Numbered from the stretch's first letter, positions 1-14,776 are shown. The stretch: DNA of 64,000 nucleotides from Numida meleagris (GCF_002078875.1 NC_034438.1:64501276-64565275); one strand, 5' to 3'. A program made the numbers and translations. Notes: a model not told the origin generated them from the sequence alone.

Positions 1-2622
1 TATTGGTAAAGCATATCCACTTATTGCTGTAGTCAAGCTCAGCTGGGAAAAAGACAGGCAATCAGACCAAGACAAAGAAACGAGTCCACTTCATGAACTG
101 ACTAAAAGAATTCTTTATTGTATTTCTTTCACTGTCAAAGCTAGATAGAGTTTTCTGTAATATGTTTTACAGTGACTTCTTCGGATTTTACTTTTTTAAT
201 GCAGGTAGAGTGTGTCAGCTATGCCCTGTTCTTCTCTTCATTAGAAGGATATTTGGGGCAGGATGAGGTGTAACTGCTAAATTTTTGGCTGATGATTCTT
301 CTTCCACACTCATCTTAAACAACTCAACCTCATCACACATACCCTCTATTTAAACTAGTGAGGACAGATTTACCTTTTATTAAAATTGTCAAGAGAAGCG
401 CTTGCTTTTTTTTTTTTTTTAAGAAGAGATTAATAGAAAATGTCAAACTTCTTTTTCATAAAGAACTGGGAAAATCAGAAGTTTGGACAAAGTTTAATAG
501 CTTTCTACTATGAAAAAAATCATTTGAGGAAAAAAATGCTAAAAATCTATCAGCATGAGAACAAAAATATTATAACTCTCAGGATGATCTGCAGAAAAGA
601 ATGAAGATTTCTTTTTTTCATTTCCCTTCTTCCTCAAATACAATTTTCAAAAATCCTTAACCTTATGTCACAACGTACCTTGTAGTAATCAAGTGTTTCT
701 GCATGACCTTGTAAATATAAATATAGGAATTTATGAAAATGAGTTTCCCTCCTCAGCTATACTATAACCCACCTTCTGAGTCATAACAGCAAAAATTTGA
801 ATTAATTAATCTGGATCTTGAGTCCATTTTTACCTTTTAATGGCCTATCTTGTGGACTCTGTTCTGTCTGAATTTGTCATAAACAGCAGTTTTTGTATTC
901 TTAATTATGTAACTACAGTTGCTTTAACCTCACTGGGATTGAAAAGAGTAACTCAAGACAATATGGAAACACATTGGGGTCTTGGCATATAATGTAGCAA
1001 AAGACAGGGGAAAAAAAAGTGCTTCACACGCAGACCATAAAAGCAGTAGCTAGAAGGTAGTCTAGATCGATACCAGCTCAGGATTGTGGACTGTATTAGT
1101 GATGCTGGGTGGCCATGTCCTTAAGATGAAGGTGTGGTGGTCCTCATGATGGATATACCCTTTCTACAATTAGGTTATAGCCACAGGCATTGTTTCTCAG
1201 TTTGTGAGAAACTGTAAGACCCAGAGCAGGGTGTAAAATATCAGTGATCTGCAAAATGACCCTAAGATAACAAATTAATTCATAGTCAGACTCTCCTGCA
1301 AGTGTATGCAAGATGGTAAATTGTTGGGAAATTAATTTTTAAAACTTCTGAATGATTTTTATTTGATTGAAAATGAGATCCGTGAAGGCAGCACAGCACC
1401 ACTTGCTCCTTTTTTATATTTAAAGAAAAACTTGATAGCCCTGGGATTTTAAAAAAGTTCCAAACACCTCCCTGCAGAATGAGTAGTAGCAGCAGCTTGA
1501 TTGTCATCTTCCTACATAGTTCCCTTTGTTACGGAGACTACTCATATAAAAATCTCCATCCATAAACTCTTGTTTATGCCCTTCTCTGAAACTACAGATC
1601 TTTGAGTAGGGAAAAAATGCAGAGTCTGATGAGATCATTTCACCACCTCTAGATGCTATCGCTTTCCCAGATTGATTCCAGGTACTCCCCCAGAAGGTAT
1701 AGCAAGGTCTTGAACATCTATCATCACAAAGTTTATTTGCTGACATATAAGAAGATGTAAAGGTACACAAGCTCCTCCCTGTTTGGAAGTGTAAGAAAGG
1801 TTTCTTAACTCCTCAAAAGGAACACAGATACAAAAGATTTTGATTTTTGATCAGGTTGCCAAGAGACAACATTCCTCTTTCTCAGACATCATCTCTATTT
1901 AAAGAACTAGAAGGATCCTTTAAATCTACTTTTAGAAGAAAATGATAGTAGCAAAGGTCTGATTTAACTAATAGAAGGCCAAGTGCTACCACTGTCAACT
2001 TGGTATAAATCCACAGTTCTCGTGAAATGAAGTCTTAGCCTAGAAATTTTTATACAGGAAAGTCTGCTTAGGAAAATAAAAAAATGCAGCAGAAACCAGA
2101 TCTAAAACCATGTCTCCTCACTGTCATCACCAAACAAATTAAGAGGATGGAACAAATTCACAATTAAGGAGATCCGGAGTCTTATCTTCTTCAACCAATT
2201 GAGCAAAATACACTCTTTATTAAAATGGGTGTCTTACAGTTCATATTGCTTACCCCTTCTGATTAACAGGCAGTAAATAAAATTTACTAAAAGAGTTATT
2301 GAAAAGAGAAGCGGTCTTCCCAGCCTTACAGGAGATATTCCTAATACATTCCCCTCTCCCCCTGTAACAGAGTAGGGTAAACACTGGTAGAGTTGCTTCT
2401 GCTCACTCCTGTAGAAGAACCTTTCATCCTGTTTTGTGTGCTTGTTTGTTTTTAAATGAACTTAGAAACAGAAGAAAAAAAAAAACAGGTTTTCCCTTCA
2501 CTTTCTTCCATTTAGGTCTATAATTCTACCTCAATGTGCACAAAAATGCCAGTAAATCTATAGTATAAGCTCTGTGCTTGGGAGTATTCTCTGAATTTCT
2601 TGTGTTTGAGTCATGAGAAGAT

Positions 2623-2735
2623 AAACATAGAATCAGTATAAAAGTAGGGCTGGAAGGGATTTCAAAGAAGTCATCCAGTTACATCCCTTTGCCCCAAGCC
2701 AGGAACATCTTTCAGTGCTGTAAATCCATCTATTA
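2623..2735 (-). repeat. CR1 LINE fragment, old and diverged
   Basis: ATAGAATCAG followed by GGCTGGAAGGGATTTC and GTCATCCAGTTACATC is the reverse complement of the 3' untranslated end of an older CR1 subfamily. It is clearly diverged and truncated. Confidence 0.65.
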
Positions 2736-4226
2736 ATTGTGATCTACTAAACCAGACTTGCGAACTACCATATGTACAGAAAAAGTAAAGCTTTTTCTGT
2801 GTGAAAGCATTGCAGATACTGCAGGATAGGCTTAATGAGCAGCACAGGCACCAGATTAAATATGCATTTTCTTGACAGTCCGTTGCAGAAGAAAAGTAAC
2901 AATACCAAAAATTTCCAAATACCAAACAGTTTCATGGTGCTCTTGCTCACTACCCTTGTTGTAAATATCAGCAATTTCCTAGTGAAAAATGAAATTGATT
3001 TTTAAGGCTATATCTATTACTTCTATCTGTCCATATTTTTGTGACATTATTATTTCTTCTGCACACCTCTTCCGTCCACTTCCACCTCCCTGAATACCCA
3101 CTGGACATGGGAAAATATTCCTAAGCACATAACTAATACAGTCTGTTTGCAGAGCAAGCAGATGATCTCTCGAGATCAATGACTATTAAAAGGACAGAGG
3201 CTACAGATCTGTATCCTCAGCTCCTGCTCCACCGACCCCTGACAGCCTGCAGAAGAGGATTATCACTTCATGATGACTCCTCACCTCTCTCAAGGAATAA
3301 TTCAGTGCATCCTAAATCACCTCTATAGGTATTTCTCTTATTTCTTGTTAAGGTGTTCAGCAAAAAGTATTCCATAATTTCCCTGGGTAGCTTCTTTTAT
3401 TGTTCATCTATCCATAGAGCAAAAAGTTTTTCCACAGTCTCTCTCCAGATCTTTTTACTTCTCTTTTGCTGGAAGCTACTTTTAACTTTCCCCTGTATAG
3501 AGGTCATGGAGAGAGGTTTTCTGCCATCCCTTACACAATAGTCTTTTTGTTCCAGAAGACAGGTACTGTTTGTCTCTCTCCCATTTGTATTCCCAAGATG
3601 ACCATGGCTAATTCATCCAACCCTTCCTCACAGGCCCTACTTGATAAATCCCTTATATTCCTAGTGTTGCCTCCTGCACTCTCCCCATTTCACAAGCCAC
3701 ATTCCTCCAGTGCTGTGCCCCAGCTGGGACACACTGCTCTGGCCTCACCAGGGCCCAGGAGTTGAGCGTGATTTCCTCCCACATCCTACATTTGATGTTC
3801 CTTTTAATATATTTTTGAGTGTAACTGCCTCCCCCTCCTGCCTCCTCTCCAACAGCACAGCTGATTCAGACTCAGTCTGTTATCTGCTGCATCGCTCTCA
3901 CTTGCCTTTTCTTTGTTCACTTCATTTTTTTCTCCTTAAGCATTACACTGCATTTGTACTCACTGGATTTCATTTTACTGATGCTGTGCACTTTCTCCAA
4001 TTTATCAAAATCATATTTAATTTTAATCCCATTACCCATCATGCTCTCAGCCTTTCCTAGCTCACCATCTGGTTTCTCTAAACATTTCCATTTTGCCATT
4101 TAAGTCATTAAACAAGACATTATCTCCCTGCTACAATTAACCCTCAGGACATCACCTGCAGCGTCCTCTCAGTACAAGGCATCAAACACATCCATGAGAT
4201 GCACATTTGTATCATGTTCTACTATG

Positions 4227-4570
4227 CTCCAGGGAGACTTGACAGCAGCCTTTCAGTATTTAAAGAGGGGTTATAAGAAAGAAGGGGACACACTCTTTAG
4301 TGGGGTCTGCTGTGACAGGACAAGGGGAAATGGTTTCAAACAAGAAGAGGAGAGTTTTGGACTAGATATAAGGAAAAAGTTTTTACAACAGTGATGATGC
4401 AGTGGCACAGGTTGCCCAGAGATGTGTTGGATGCCCCATCTTTAGAGACATTCAAGGTCAGGCTGGACCACATTGAGCATGTGATCAAGGTGTCCTTGTT
4501 CATTGCAGGGGAGTTGGATGAGGTGGCCTTTAAGGCCCCATTCCAACTCAAATGATTCTACGATTCTGTG
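4227..4570 (+). repeat. CR1 LINE 3' fragment (CR1-F-like)
   Basis: The sequence carries the degraded C-terminal end of CR1 ORF2 (GACTTGACAGCAGCCTTTCA, AAGGGGAAATGGTTTC, CTGGACCACATTGAGC) and the 3' tail TGATTCTACGATTCTGTG. It parallels the better preserved copy at 26123-26739 on the same strand. It is 5'-truncated, as most CR1 insertions are. Confidence 0.9.
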
Positions 4571-6563
4571 TTTTTCCTGTGCCCAACAAACCAGATACAC
4601 TGGCAGGGAAAAGTGCTAGAATAGACCTGATCTTGTAATTACTGGAATAGTTTGAGGGCTTTGACCATAGCTCATGGATGTCTGTGAAGAGCTATAAGTG
4701 CACTCATTACTGCTTTGTTTGGTGGAGTGATTTTGGTTTGTTTTTTTTGTTTCTGATTCACATACGATAAACTCTTGCCTTTTTGTTGTTTTCAGAAAAA
4801 TGGAACACTATTCTCTCTCAGGAAAGCTGAAGACAAAGCAGCAGATAGATGCCTGTGAGCATCCCACATTGGAGAAAACCTCGCTTCCTCCTGCCTCTGC
4901 AAAATCCTGTTGCTGCTGTCAGAAGAGTGAAGACAAAGTAAAAATAGGGAAAAAATGATCAGAGATACTGCCAACTGTTACAGCTTTCTGGATTATATCA
5001 CTGCGAGTCAAAAATACCTTGCAGACGTCCAGTCCTTTTGTCTCCTTTCCCAAGTCTGTCAGCATTTTTAACAAATCTGCCCTGAATTAAACCTGAGAGT
5101 GCTCTTCTATATTGTTTACCATTAAGCTTTTCTCCATATCTCTGCTTCTACTTCATATTCTCTCCATTCATCTTCATCTACATGCCAGCGACAGGATGCC
5201 AGTCTACACAGACTTTTGATCTGATTCCAAATTTCTCCTGTTTTAGTTTGTCATGGTTCCTCAAATACATACAAAGCATTTGCCAGGAGAGACAAATAGG
5301 CATTTATGCCTCAGAGAGGAAGAGGCATTGCATGCATTCTGACACAACCCGTGTCTGGTCAATTCTCATTGGAATCACCAGCAATGTCCAGAATTTTCAT
5401 CCCTGTATATCCCTCATCTTTGCAGTCATTTTAACTCAGCCCCCAGCCTCAGCAATCTCAGAGCACAGAAATTAAGTTGTCCCAGACATGTGTTATTTTG
5501 TTTCTCTGTGGCTGCCATGATTTTGATTGAATTACCTTTCAGTACATAGGTAAGAAGCATCAGCAAGAGCTGGCCTCTAATTCGGTCTCTTACAACAAAA
5601 CTGCTGTTTGCCGCATTGTGTGCAGTGAGCAGCCTTGCTTTATTCTGGTTCTTTTTTATTATGATCTAGGGCTAGATTATCAACAAAACAACTAAGTTCC
5701 TTTTAAGTTTCTTTATGATCTGGAAGAAAATTGGCACTTGATACGTCTAAAATAAGTTCCATAATGGCAGTAAAACCGCTTAAATATATGCAGTGTGCTG
5801 AAAATATCAGATAAATGGCAGGTTTGGCTCATGTTAACAAGCTTTGCATTTTTTGTATTCTTTTCATCTGTGACAAAATTCAGCACTTACCAGCCATTAA
5901 GGTTGCATTGTGCAAGTCAAAAATGCAGACAGATATTCTTAGACCATTTTAATCATATAATCACTGTATGAAACATTCATTCAGATGCTGTATGCTCAGA
6001 TATTTTTTTTCTCCTCCTAATAAAACAAGCACATTGACAAAATCAAGCATTCTAAGAGGCAAGATTTTATGTATGTTCATCAAAATAGCTGGTTTGAAGA
6101 TGGCAGGATCAATTGAATTGTAAGGGACAACACAAACCAGAAAGATCATAGCCAAAAAAAGAAAGAAAAGATATATCTGCTGTGATTTTTTCAAACTCCA
6201 GAAATCTACAAATGATACCATGGGTGACAAGAGCAATGGCACTACAGCAACCTGTGCAAGCATGCTCTGGATATGTTGCTTTTTAACTTCAGATATTTAC
6301 AACAAAACCAGCCTGAGGTGAACATGGCAAATGTTCCCTCTTGCAGCTACTGTTCCTGGTCACGCACTATTCAGACAGTGAGTGCAGCAATACCATCAGC
6401 ACTAGCTATCATGGAACACAGGTCATGAGGCAGCAACTCACTGTGCCAGGTTTTGGTTTGTTCATTTCTTTGTTTATGATCAACTCATATTTTTCATTGC
6501 TGATTTCAGAAAACTGGAACGCTTCTCTCTCAAGACTTTCAAGGACAACTGGAAAGCTCAATA

Positions 6564-6690
6564 CTGAATCACAGACTCAGAGAATCATTAAGGTTCCTGC
6601 AGTGCCACATCTACATGTTTGTTGAACATCTCCCGGGATGGTAACTCCACAACTTCCCTAGGCAGCCTGTTCCAATAAGAGCATGTCCAA
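6564..6690 (-). repeat. CR1 LINE 3' fragment
   Basis: GAGAATCATTAAGGTTCCTG, then CAGTGCCACATCTACATGTT and TTCCCTAGGCAGCCTGTTCC match the reverse complement of a CR1 3' end. Internal sequence between the tail and the body is partly deleted. Confidence 0.8.
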
Positions 6691-7065
6691 ATAAGAGCTG
6701 CAGATATATGCCCAGGAGCAGGAACTTCACACCTCTGTGTGTGGAGAGCAACAAAACAGGAACATACAAGGAGACTATGGGAGGGAGCAGAGTCTGGGAG
6801 AACAAAAAGAAACACACACAGGTCACTCAGCGTGGCTCCTCAGCACCCTGTCCTCCCACCACTCTGTCAAGGGTCCACAGCTTCAAAGATTTTTCAAACT
6901 TCCTTAGAAGAGTACACATATAAACTAGGAGAAAGGAGAGGGCATAGCAAGGTGAGAAGAAAAACGCCACATCCAATGTCAGCCATCTTCAGACCTGTAG
7001 ACTTTATACAAAACTAAGTTTCATCTCTAGTTTTATCTGTTCATCACTGCTTGGAAGACTTTACA

Positions 7066-7257
7066 CAGAGGGCAGTGATGCCCTGGCACGGCTGCCCAGA
7101 GAAGCTGTGGCTGCCGCATCCCTGGAAGTGCTTCAGGCCAGGTTGGACGTGGCCCTGTTCTGACCCGACCTGCTGGGTGGTAGTGCTCCCACGGCAGGGG
7201 GTTGGGGCTGGGTGGGCTTTGAGGTCCCTTCCAACCCAACTATTCTGTGGTTGTATG
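7066..7257 (+). repeat. CR1 LINE 3' fragment
   Basis: It contains GATGCCCTGGCACGGCTGCC, GGTTGGACGTGGCCCTGTTC, GAGGTCCCTTCCAACCCAAC and the tail TATTCTGTGGTTGTATG. These are typical of a young CR1 3' end, 5'-truncated. Confidence 0.9.
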
Positions 7258-8683
7258 AAGACATGGAGGTGACATCCTTGTATGCACAATGCAGGAATGT
7301 AAACAGAAGAAGAAAGGTCTATGGCTTCACCTTGTCTTCAGTTCTGGCAGTTCCACATCGCATTAGTGTTGGGTTTCCAGGCTGGCCATTTCAAGATGGA
7401 GTAATGTCTGTAAATTGGATTTCTGAAAATCAGAACCTAGAAAAATGCTTTTCTGTATTGAATTTCAGTATCTGAAATTCAAACCAAATAGGAAGCAGTT
7501 TTAGGTGAAATGTAAGAGAAAAAAAAATAGAATCTTCCTCGTCATCTGAATTTTCAGGCGTCAGAAACCAGGAGGAATAGAGCCCACTCCATGAAAGCAA
7601 AACCAAAAAACTCTCAAAATCTATGACTAAAAAAATCTTTTCTCAGTAAGCAGAAAGAGTGAACACTGGAAACTGACAAGATAGGCTCTTACATATCCTT
7701 TTCAGGCCAGTTAAAAAAAAAAAATAGATAAGCTTCAGAAAATTCTAGATGCAGGATTTCAAGAGCATTCAAATCTGTCTTAAAACTTTAATGGGAGGAG
7801 CCCAGATAGCAAAAAATGCTCCTAAAAAACATAACTTGCTGTTTTTCTTCAGAGTACTTAAAAGGTCAGTCACTTTGCCTAAATCAGGAGCAGAGCTCCT
7901 CAGAGCAGGCTGTTTGTTGAGCCCAGATATATGGCCTTCACAACCTGGCATCTGCTACAAAAGCAAGAGCCAGTTCTTATCAAAACAGCATTTGCAAGAC
8001 AAAGACCTTTTAGCAACCAGAGAAACAGAAAGCCGGAGCTGTTAGATCCCCGTTCCGGCTGTAAGCCTGCTGGTGTTCAGGGTTATTCTGTAGGGGTGCA
8101 TTCTGTCTTTAGATCTGAGTATCTAGGAGTCTTAACTGATCAATAATCACAACATATCAAGTAATGTGATAGGCAAGTACTATTAGGTTCTAAAACATTA
8201 AAACTGAAGAAGTCATGAGAAATTTATTTTCTGCTTTCAGAAGTTATCTTTGTTTACTGGATTGACATGAGCAGTAAGACAAGGAGACATACTTTATCCT
8301 TCTTAGGAGTACTTTTTTTGGATCCATCATAGCACTACAGCATGTATTTGTAGGCCTGTTTTTAGACAACGGCATGGGTTATGTCAGGTGTTAGTTTCAT
8401 CTCCATTTTAATTAAATTGGATTATTTTTACCATAAGAATTCCTAAGAAGTCCATTCACATTATAGTAAATGTCAGTGAACATACATGAGTCACTCATTT
8501 GTTCATTTTTTCAGGCTATGACCTCTGGCTATCTCAGCTCTTGACATACTAGCCACAGGAAAATATTTGCTCCCATTCCTACTGCATTCCTAGAAATGTG
8601 TCTCTATCTGACTCTTCCTGTTAACAATCTCACAAGAGGTTCCCTCTAAACAAGAAATGTATTTTTACTGTGCAGATCCCAGA

Positions 8684-8850
8684 GCCCCAGCACAGGCTGC
8701 CCAGAGGCTGTGGAGTCTCCTCCCTGGAGATCTGCAGAAGCCGCCTGGACATGGTCCTGGCACCCTGCTCTGGGTGTCCCTGCTGGAGCAGGGGCTGGGC
8801 CAGGAGGGCCCAGAGGTCCCTGCCAACCTCAGCCATGCTGGGTCTCTGAG
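8684..8850 (+). repeat. CR1 LINE 3' fragment (young subfamily)
   Basis: The sequence reads CACAGGCTGCCCAGAGGCTG, then TGGAGATCTGCAGAAGCCGC and GAGGTCCCTGCCAACCTCAG. It is nearly identical, in opposite orientation, to the copy at 27832-27998, with only a few mismatches outside the ends, so both insertions are fairly recent. Confidence 0.9.
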
Positions 8851-9068
8851 TTTTTGTGATCACATTAGTAGCTTTATGAAAATCTAGGGAATAACTGAAA
8901 GGGTTGTTTTTTTTTTTCTGTTGGAGGGTATATTTCAACCCTACCACTCAAATCCAGAATTAGCCTTTAAAAATGAATAACTATCCAAGATGTACAAAAA
9001 CTTACCTGAAACAAACATACTGCTCTTTTTGTGTCTGTACCGTAAGAGTGAAAACAATAACAACAAAC

Positions 9069-9089
9069 ACTGTATACTGTATACTGTAC
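9069..9089 (+). repeat. 7-bp tandem repeat (ACTGTAT)x3
   Basis: Three head-to-tail copies of ACTGTAT, the last one ending in C instead of T. Confidence 0.9.
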
Positions 9090-9319
9090 ATTGATTTATA
9101 AATTCATTGAAAATGCAAGCTGATCCAAAGCAAGACAAACAAGGACTACCATATTTTCAATTATTGTTTTGTCTGAAGTTCCTGGTTTAAGAACAAGGCT
9201 GAAGGAATTCAGAGAAGTCCAGTTTCAGAAAAAAAACCATTTTGAAAATGGATAGTCCAGCTTTCCCATTTGAGCTTTATGTGTGTGGAGCATTTATTTA
9301 AAGTAAAGACTCCACAAGC

Positions 9320-9925
9320 TGAGTTTCTTCTATTCTCTGTTTGCCTCAGCATGAAGTCCAAATGGACTGGCACATCAGTGGTCAGAAGTTAATGAATTTA
9401 ACTGAAGCAACTGCCCTAAAAACCTCTCAGTAGATACTGCTGGAACGCTTCCAAAGTCACCATGGCCTTAATAAGCTTTGCTGGTTTATATGGAAAGAGG
9501 GAAATCACAATTTTTGCTTGTCTTGGCTCTTCTCTGTCTTCACGTTGCTGGTCATAAGGGCACGTATTTGGAGTCTCCTCTTTGTTTCCTTCAAGTCACT
9601 TCACTGACCACTATCTCTTGCTCTCGACCAGTCCAGGATTCAATGTTTTTAAGCATAGATAGTGTAATGCATACATTTTACTATTTTCTCTTTGAATGGC
9701 AGAATGTCATATTTTCTATTGTTCTCTTTCTTGTATTGCCATCACATTTTATTTCACCTGATCACAACCGGGCATAGTGAATTGCTGTTTTCCCACCAGA
9801 TTTGTAGTAAGCAAAAAACTTTCCTCTTCTCCCAGTTCATATGATGTAGTAAAAATTCTTAAAGTAAAAGAATGGCATTGGATTCCAGTAATAGAGGTCT
9901 CACAGAAAAAAGGATTCTGTTTTTA
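9320..9925 (+). repeat. Unclassified interspersed repeat, copy A
   Basis: Core 9411-9640 aligns to 20215-20450 on the same strand at roughly 85% identity by eye. Shared strings include AAGCTTTGCTGG, CTTGGCTCTTCTCTGTCT, TTTCCTTCAAGTCACTTCAC and CACTATCTCTTGCTC. Weaker similarity extends to about 9,320 and 9,925. It is not CR1 and has no coding capacity I can recognise. It could be an old LTR, a DNA-transposon remnant or a segmental duplication; the edges are approximate. Confidence 0.65.
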
Positions 9926-12900
9926 CTGCTGCAAACCATTGAGAAAGAAAAAAGCTAAATTTATATCTAAATTTGGATATGAGGTTGGTTCTTCATCACC
10001 TTTAGCTTTGATTTCTGATTTCTAAGTAAAACTCTGTCACAATTGCTGTTACTGTATGCTTCAAAGAGCTCATCCCAGGCTGTACTCAGAGCTAATCACA
10101 GAAACATGATGCACAGTAAATCCTCCAGGCTGCTGTGGAACTTTGAACACAATGTATTTCATTGCGTTTGAACAAACTGTATTTCACCTGCCTCTGCAAA
10201 AGGCAATATTTGATCAGCAGTGGCACAATCCCAAGGCAAGCCAAGTGGCAGAGCCCCCTCTTCCTACCCTAGCCCTAGGTCTGATGATGGAGCAAGATCA
10301 TATCAGAGGAATGAGGACACCTATGACATTCCCTAGCACTTCTCAAAAAAAACATACATCTCCTCTCCAAATCCTTATAGCTGCCCACGTGAGGTTTAGA
10401 ATCCCAAGGGAAGGCATAAAAACTCAGCACTTCGGTGTGATCAGTGAACCTCCAAAGCCACAACACCTTCACTTTTATGAAATCCAGATGTCGCTATCTT
10501 TTGTTAACTGCCTAGTGGCAATCTTTCTGATGGTCAAGAGAAAAGACCCATGTGGATAAAGTAACAGGTAAAAACTGGATTTAATTTGAGCACTTGGCTT
10601 TCATGCAGATTTAATGGATATCTGTGAGAAATTCACTTATTTGCTCACCATGAGCATCATCTACGAGATACATCAGAAACATAAATAACAGGTTATTTCA
10701 GGCCCCACTTGTTCACATTTTACAAAATTTAATCAGATGGATGGTTGGGTATTCAAACAAAGATCATTATTTAGACAGTAGGAAAAGAAGTAGACATGTT
10801 ATATTTTAATAACTTTTATTTTAATAATTCATTTTAATAATAAAGCTGGTTTATTCCTGAAACTGTGCAAGATGCAAACCATGTGAAATTACTGCAGGTC
10901 CAAATATACAGTTTTTCTTGAAGAAAGAATGAAAATGACCAGGTTGGCTTAATTATTCAAGAATGAAAAGAAAGAAAGAAAGCAAATCTGAAAATATAAG
11001 AAAAATTCCCAAACAGCTGTTGTTTTAATATTGCAAAATCTCATTAACTTAAGAAGCCAGTTTTTTTCTGGCATGAATGGTGTGCCTGCTGAAATGTAGC
11101 TCAGACAAACAAGAGTAAGCTTGCTGCTTGTGAGGAGCTTATCAGACACAGAAGTTTGGCATCAAAACACTACACTTGAATACAGCAGATACTTTGCTCA
11201 GACGTGCTAATACTTATCTGCTTCGCAAATTATCATTCTGGGCAACTGTTCCTAGGCAAGTAGAGGAATATTTACTAGCAATTTCACCAACCCTGAAGTC
11301 ACTGGAATGGCTTACAGAGTATTTGGTGGGCTACTGGATGACTCTTCAGTAGCAATTTTACCAATTCTGCACTTACAGTGGCTTCAGATACATTTGGCTA
11401 GCTATTGGCTGCCTTGCTTAACCAAAAGCTCAGGAGAAAATTGCAGTGAATCACCACTTAAGTCAAAGCATTTGTACTCAGACTTATTCTGTAATGCCCT
11501 TGCATGTTTGTTAAGCACAATATACTGAATTTCAGACTTTTGCCATAAAAAATGTGGAATTTTCCCACCACATTCAGAGGCAGTTTTAAGATCTATTGAA
11601 ACAGACTACTTCTGCACCTTTAGAGTGCCCTGGACTTTGGAGGCACAGCCACAGCCAAACAGCCCCCTACATAGAGGAAAACCACTGCTCACTCACCACA
11701 GTCATGAGGTCATGGCAGAAAGCCTACAGTTAGTCCATAAAGCCACAGTGATTTCACAGGGCTCTCAGTTACACAGGGCAATAAACATGCATGTACGGGA
11801 GAAACTTCAAGGCGAACCATGCTGGTAGTTTATGAAGGAGGCAGATAAAACCAGCCTACTACAATGATTTACTGTTCACTTTTTATACAGGAGATTCTCA
11901 CCTTAAGTGATATTTAGTCCTCTCAAACAGGCTGCTCTGCATTTCTCCTAGTCCAAATGTGCTATAGTAGCCATTTTTGCCATTATATTAATAACATGTT
12001 TCAAGCTCTTGTTCTCCTCTTTGCTTATATATTACTTCCCTCAAATCTCAACCAATACAAAAAATAAGCAGTTTCCACCCGGAAATATTCTAGCTGTGAG
12101 TTAAAAGAGCTGAAAAACCCTCAGCATTTGTAGAGGAGAGACAAATCTGGATTTACAACCACATTCTAACCAACACAAGGGAAAACAAAGCGGTCATATG
12201 TTCATAGAAAGAAAGGTCATGTAAAAATAGAGAAACAACAAAAGCTCTCAAAGGAAACAGTCAAGTCCTCAGCTAGTGTAAACTGCAGCTTCATTAAAGT
12301 CAATGGGGCTATGCCTGTGTGCACCAGCAGAAAATATGGCTCTGGATCTCTGCTTCTACTAGTGGGGGCCATATGGTAAACCTCCACATGACTGAGTCCT
12401 CTTCATAAATGAACTGTTGTATCTAAATAACTTCATACATACCAGTTTCCTGTCTGAGACTTGAGTAACATGCCATGAATAATTCATGATGGAAAACTAC
12501 AGATTTTCAGTGTTTTTCTATCATTTTACCACAAAGCTCACACTCAGCGCACTCTGATAGTATTATTTCCAGAGATTTAATTCAGGCGTACATACTTCTC
12601 ATGTAAGAATAAAAATGTCTGGTTAAAACCTGATGTTTGCAATGCTTTTTTCACAGATATTCTTTATTTCCTTGAATTTTGAAAACACAGTAAAGGACAA
12701 AAGACTGAGAACAAAGTCCAGGTAGTCAGACTCAGGTAACTTTCACAAAACCTTTCAGGGAAAGGAATATTCAGCAAAGTACATGCACAGCCTTCAGCTG
12801 CAGCAGTAGTCAGCAGTGGATGATGGTGTGAAGGTGGCTGATATCACGATGTCTCTCCAAGATAGAAGCTACTCTCCAAGTGATGTGATCCCCAAACAGA

Positions 12901-13713
12901 GATCTAACAGCCTCCATGACAGCTGAAATAACAAAGACCAGTGCCTGGTCAGGATTCATGAAGCCCTCACTAAGCACGAAGAGACATGGAATGCCAGCAA
13001 TACAAATACAGGACCAGATAAACTGCTCCATCCCACTGCTTTGTTCTACTCCATTGGCATATGGCAGATACTAAAAGCACAACAGGTATAATTTTATTCA
13101 CATTTTTTCTCTGCTCTGTCTTCCATTCAAGATAATCCATGACAAAGGGCAATCGGCAGCACTGCCTGACAGCTTCATCTTTGCAAAAGAATCATTTACT
13201 CTACTCAATTAATAGCAGACAACACAATTCTAACTACATAGACTTTTACACAAAATACACAAGAGTTCTTCCTGTAGAGCACCCCATTCCTCTGGTATCC
13301 ATCACTTTCCCCTCTTTTATTCCACTACCACAGGTATCCATAAACCCCATCCCCAGCTACAAAAAATCAGTGTGCTTATTCTACATTTTCAGCTGCAGCC
13401 ATTTTGCTGCCTGTTAGACTGGCAAAAAAATCTAGGTTTGCCTGTGTGATAGATAAATAAACGGTGATAAAATGTTAGTCTTTCGATTTCTTTAATTATT
13501 TCTTTTTTTTTTTTCTCTCCTTTCTTTCTCCTAAAATGCTGGCCTCTTCTTAGCAGCTGTCAACTTCTTCAAAACCAGCTTTTGCTTTGGACTCTCCGTT
13601 TCAGTGCTCACCATAGTATTCAGTCATGGAAAACTAGACCCTCAGAATAACCAGTCACTAATCTTCTCTTCTTATTTTACTTTCCAATCACTCTGCTACA
13701 AATCTCTTACTTC

Positions 13714-13770
13714 AAAAAGAAAGAAAGAAGGACGGAAGGGAAAAAAGAAGAAGAAGGGAAAAAAGACGAA
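13714..13770 (+). repeat. Purine tract (GA-rich)
   Basis: This 57-base stretch is almost entirely A and G, built from AAAG, AAGG and AAG units with only one or two C. It could form non-B DNA, but I see no evidence of function. Confidence 0.85.
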
Positions 13771-14776
13771 TTGAGACACAACAGAGAAAATAAGTATTAG
13801 CAATGAACGGTGCGTCAGACCGTACTGAGCCTGTGAGGAATATGTCTGGAATTGGTGCTCTGCTAACTCCAGTCCATTACAGATTGATAAAGAATATCTT
13901 CATTATTGCCTGCAGGAATTCTTCTAAGAGGATTTCAATCCAAAATTAGGATTTTAAAGGAATGAAGAAGTTGGTGAGTCATGAGGTTTTAATAAATCAA
14001 CTTTGGCTGAGTGTTTGCAGGATGATCTTACTTTCTCTTCTTTTGAATTAATGAAAGTGGTTGAATTCTACTTGGCGATAGACCACCAGGACTCCAAAAT
14101 AGATATTTTTTATCTAAGATCTTCTAAAATGACCACCTATTTTGCATTATTAGGACAAATTAAAGCAGTGTTGACAATCTGTCTTCAAAAATACCTGCAG
14201 AGTCTTTTCAGTGTCCGGGTGTATGTGCTCAGCAAGAAGGAGTATGAATATTTGATCAGGAAAAGCAAGAGTCTCTATGCCTAAATATGACCTTCAAGAA
14301 AAAGCTGAGGGTCAGAAATTGTCATCTTTTCCTTCTAGTTGCAAATGTTCCATTAGGAAAAATATTAAAGGGAAAAAATGGTTGTCATGAAATATGTGAG
14401 TATGAGAAAAATTCTGTGCGGTATCTCAGGCAGATTTCACCCCCAGTGAACAGACCTGGGAAATCATCAACTGGCAGACCATCTCCAGAAGAATTAATAG
14501 TAATCAGAGTGTGCTCAAAGAAGACACACTGAGTATTAATAGACTCCTACTTCAAGCTGTTAAATTACAATGCAATTTGGAGGAAAGAAGGGTGCCTAGG
14601 AAAAGTCATTCAGAGCAAGGTGGCATACAGAGAGCAAAGGACCAATGAAGGGAATGGCAAACAGAAGTGGAGAGATTTGGGTTTTGTCATGCAAGCTGGA
14701 GTTCCCACAGAATTAATCAAGGAATAAACTCTTCAATATTTTCAAGGATAGGGTAGGGGTGGGACGGGACATGACA

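Noticed and set aside
7033..7289. Overlapping short frames on both strands
   Set aside because: All lie within the CR1 fragment at 7066-7257.
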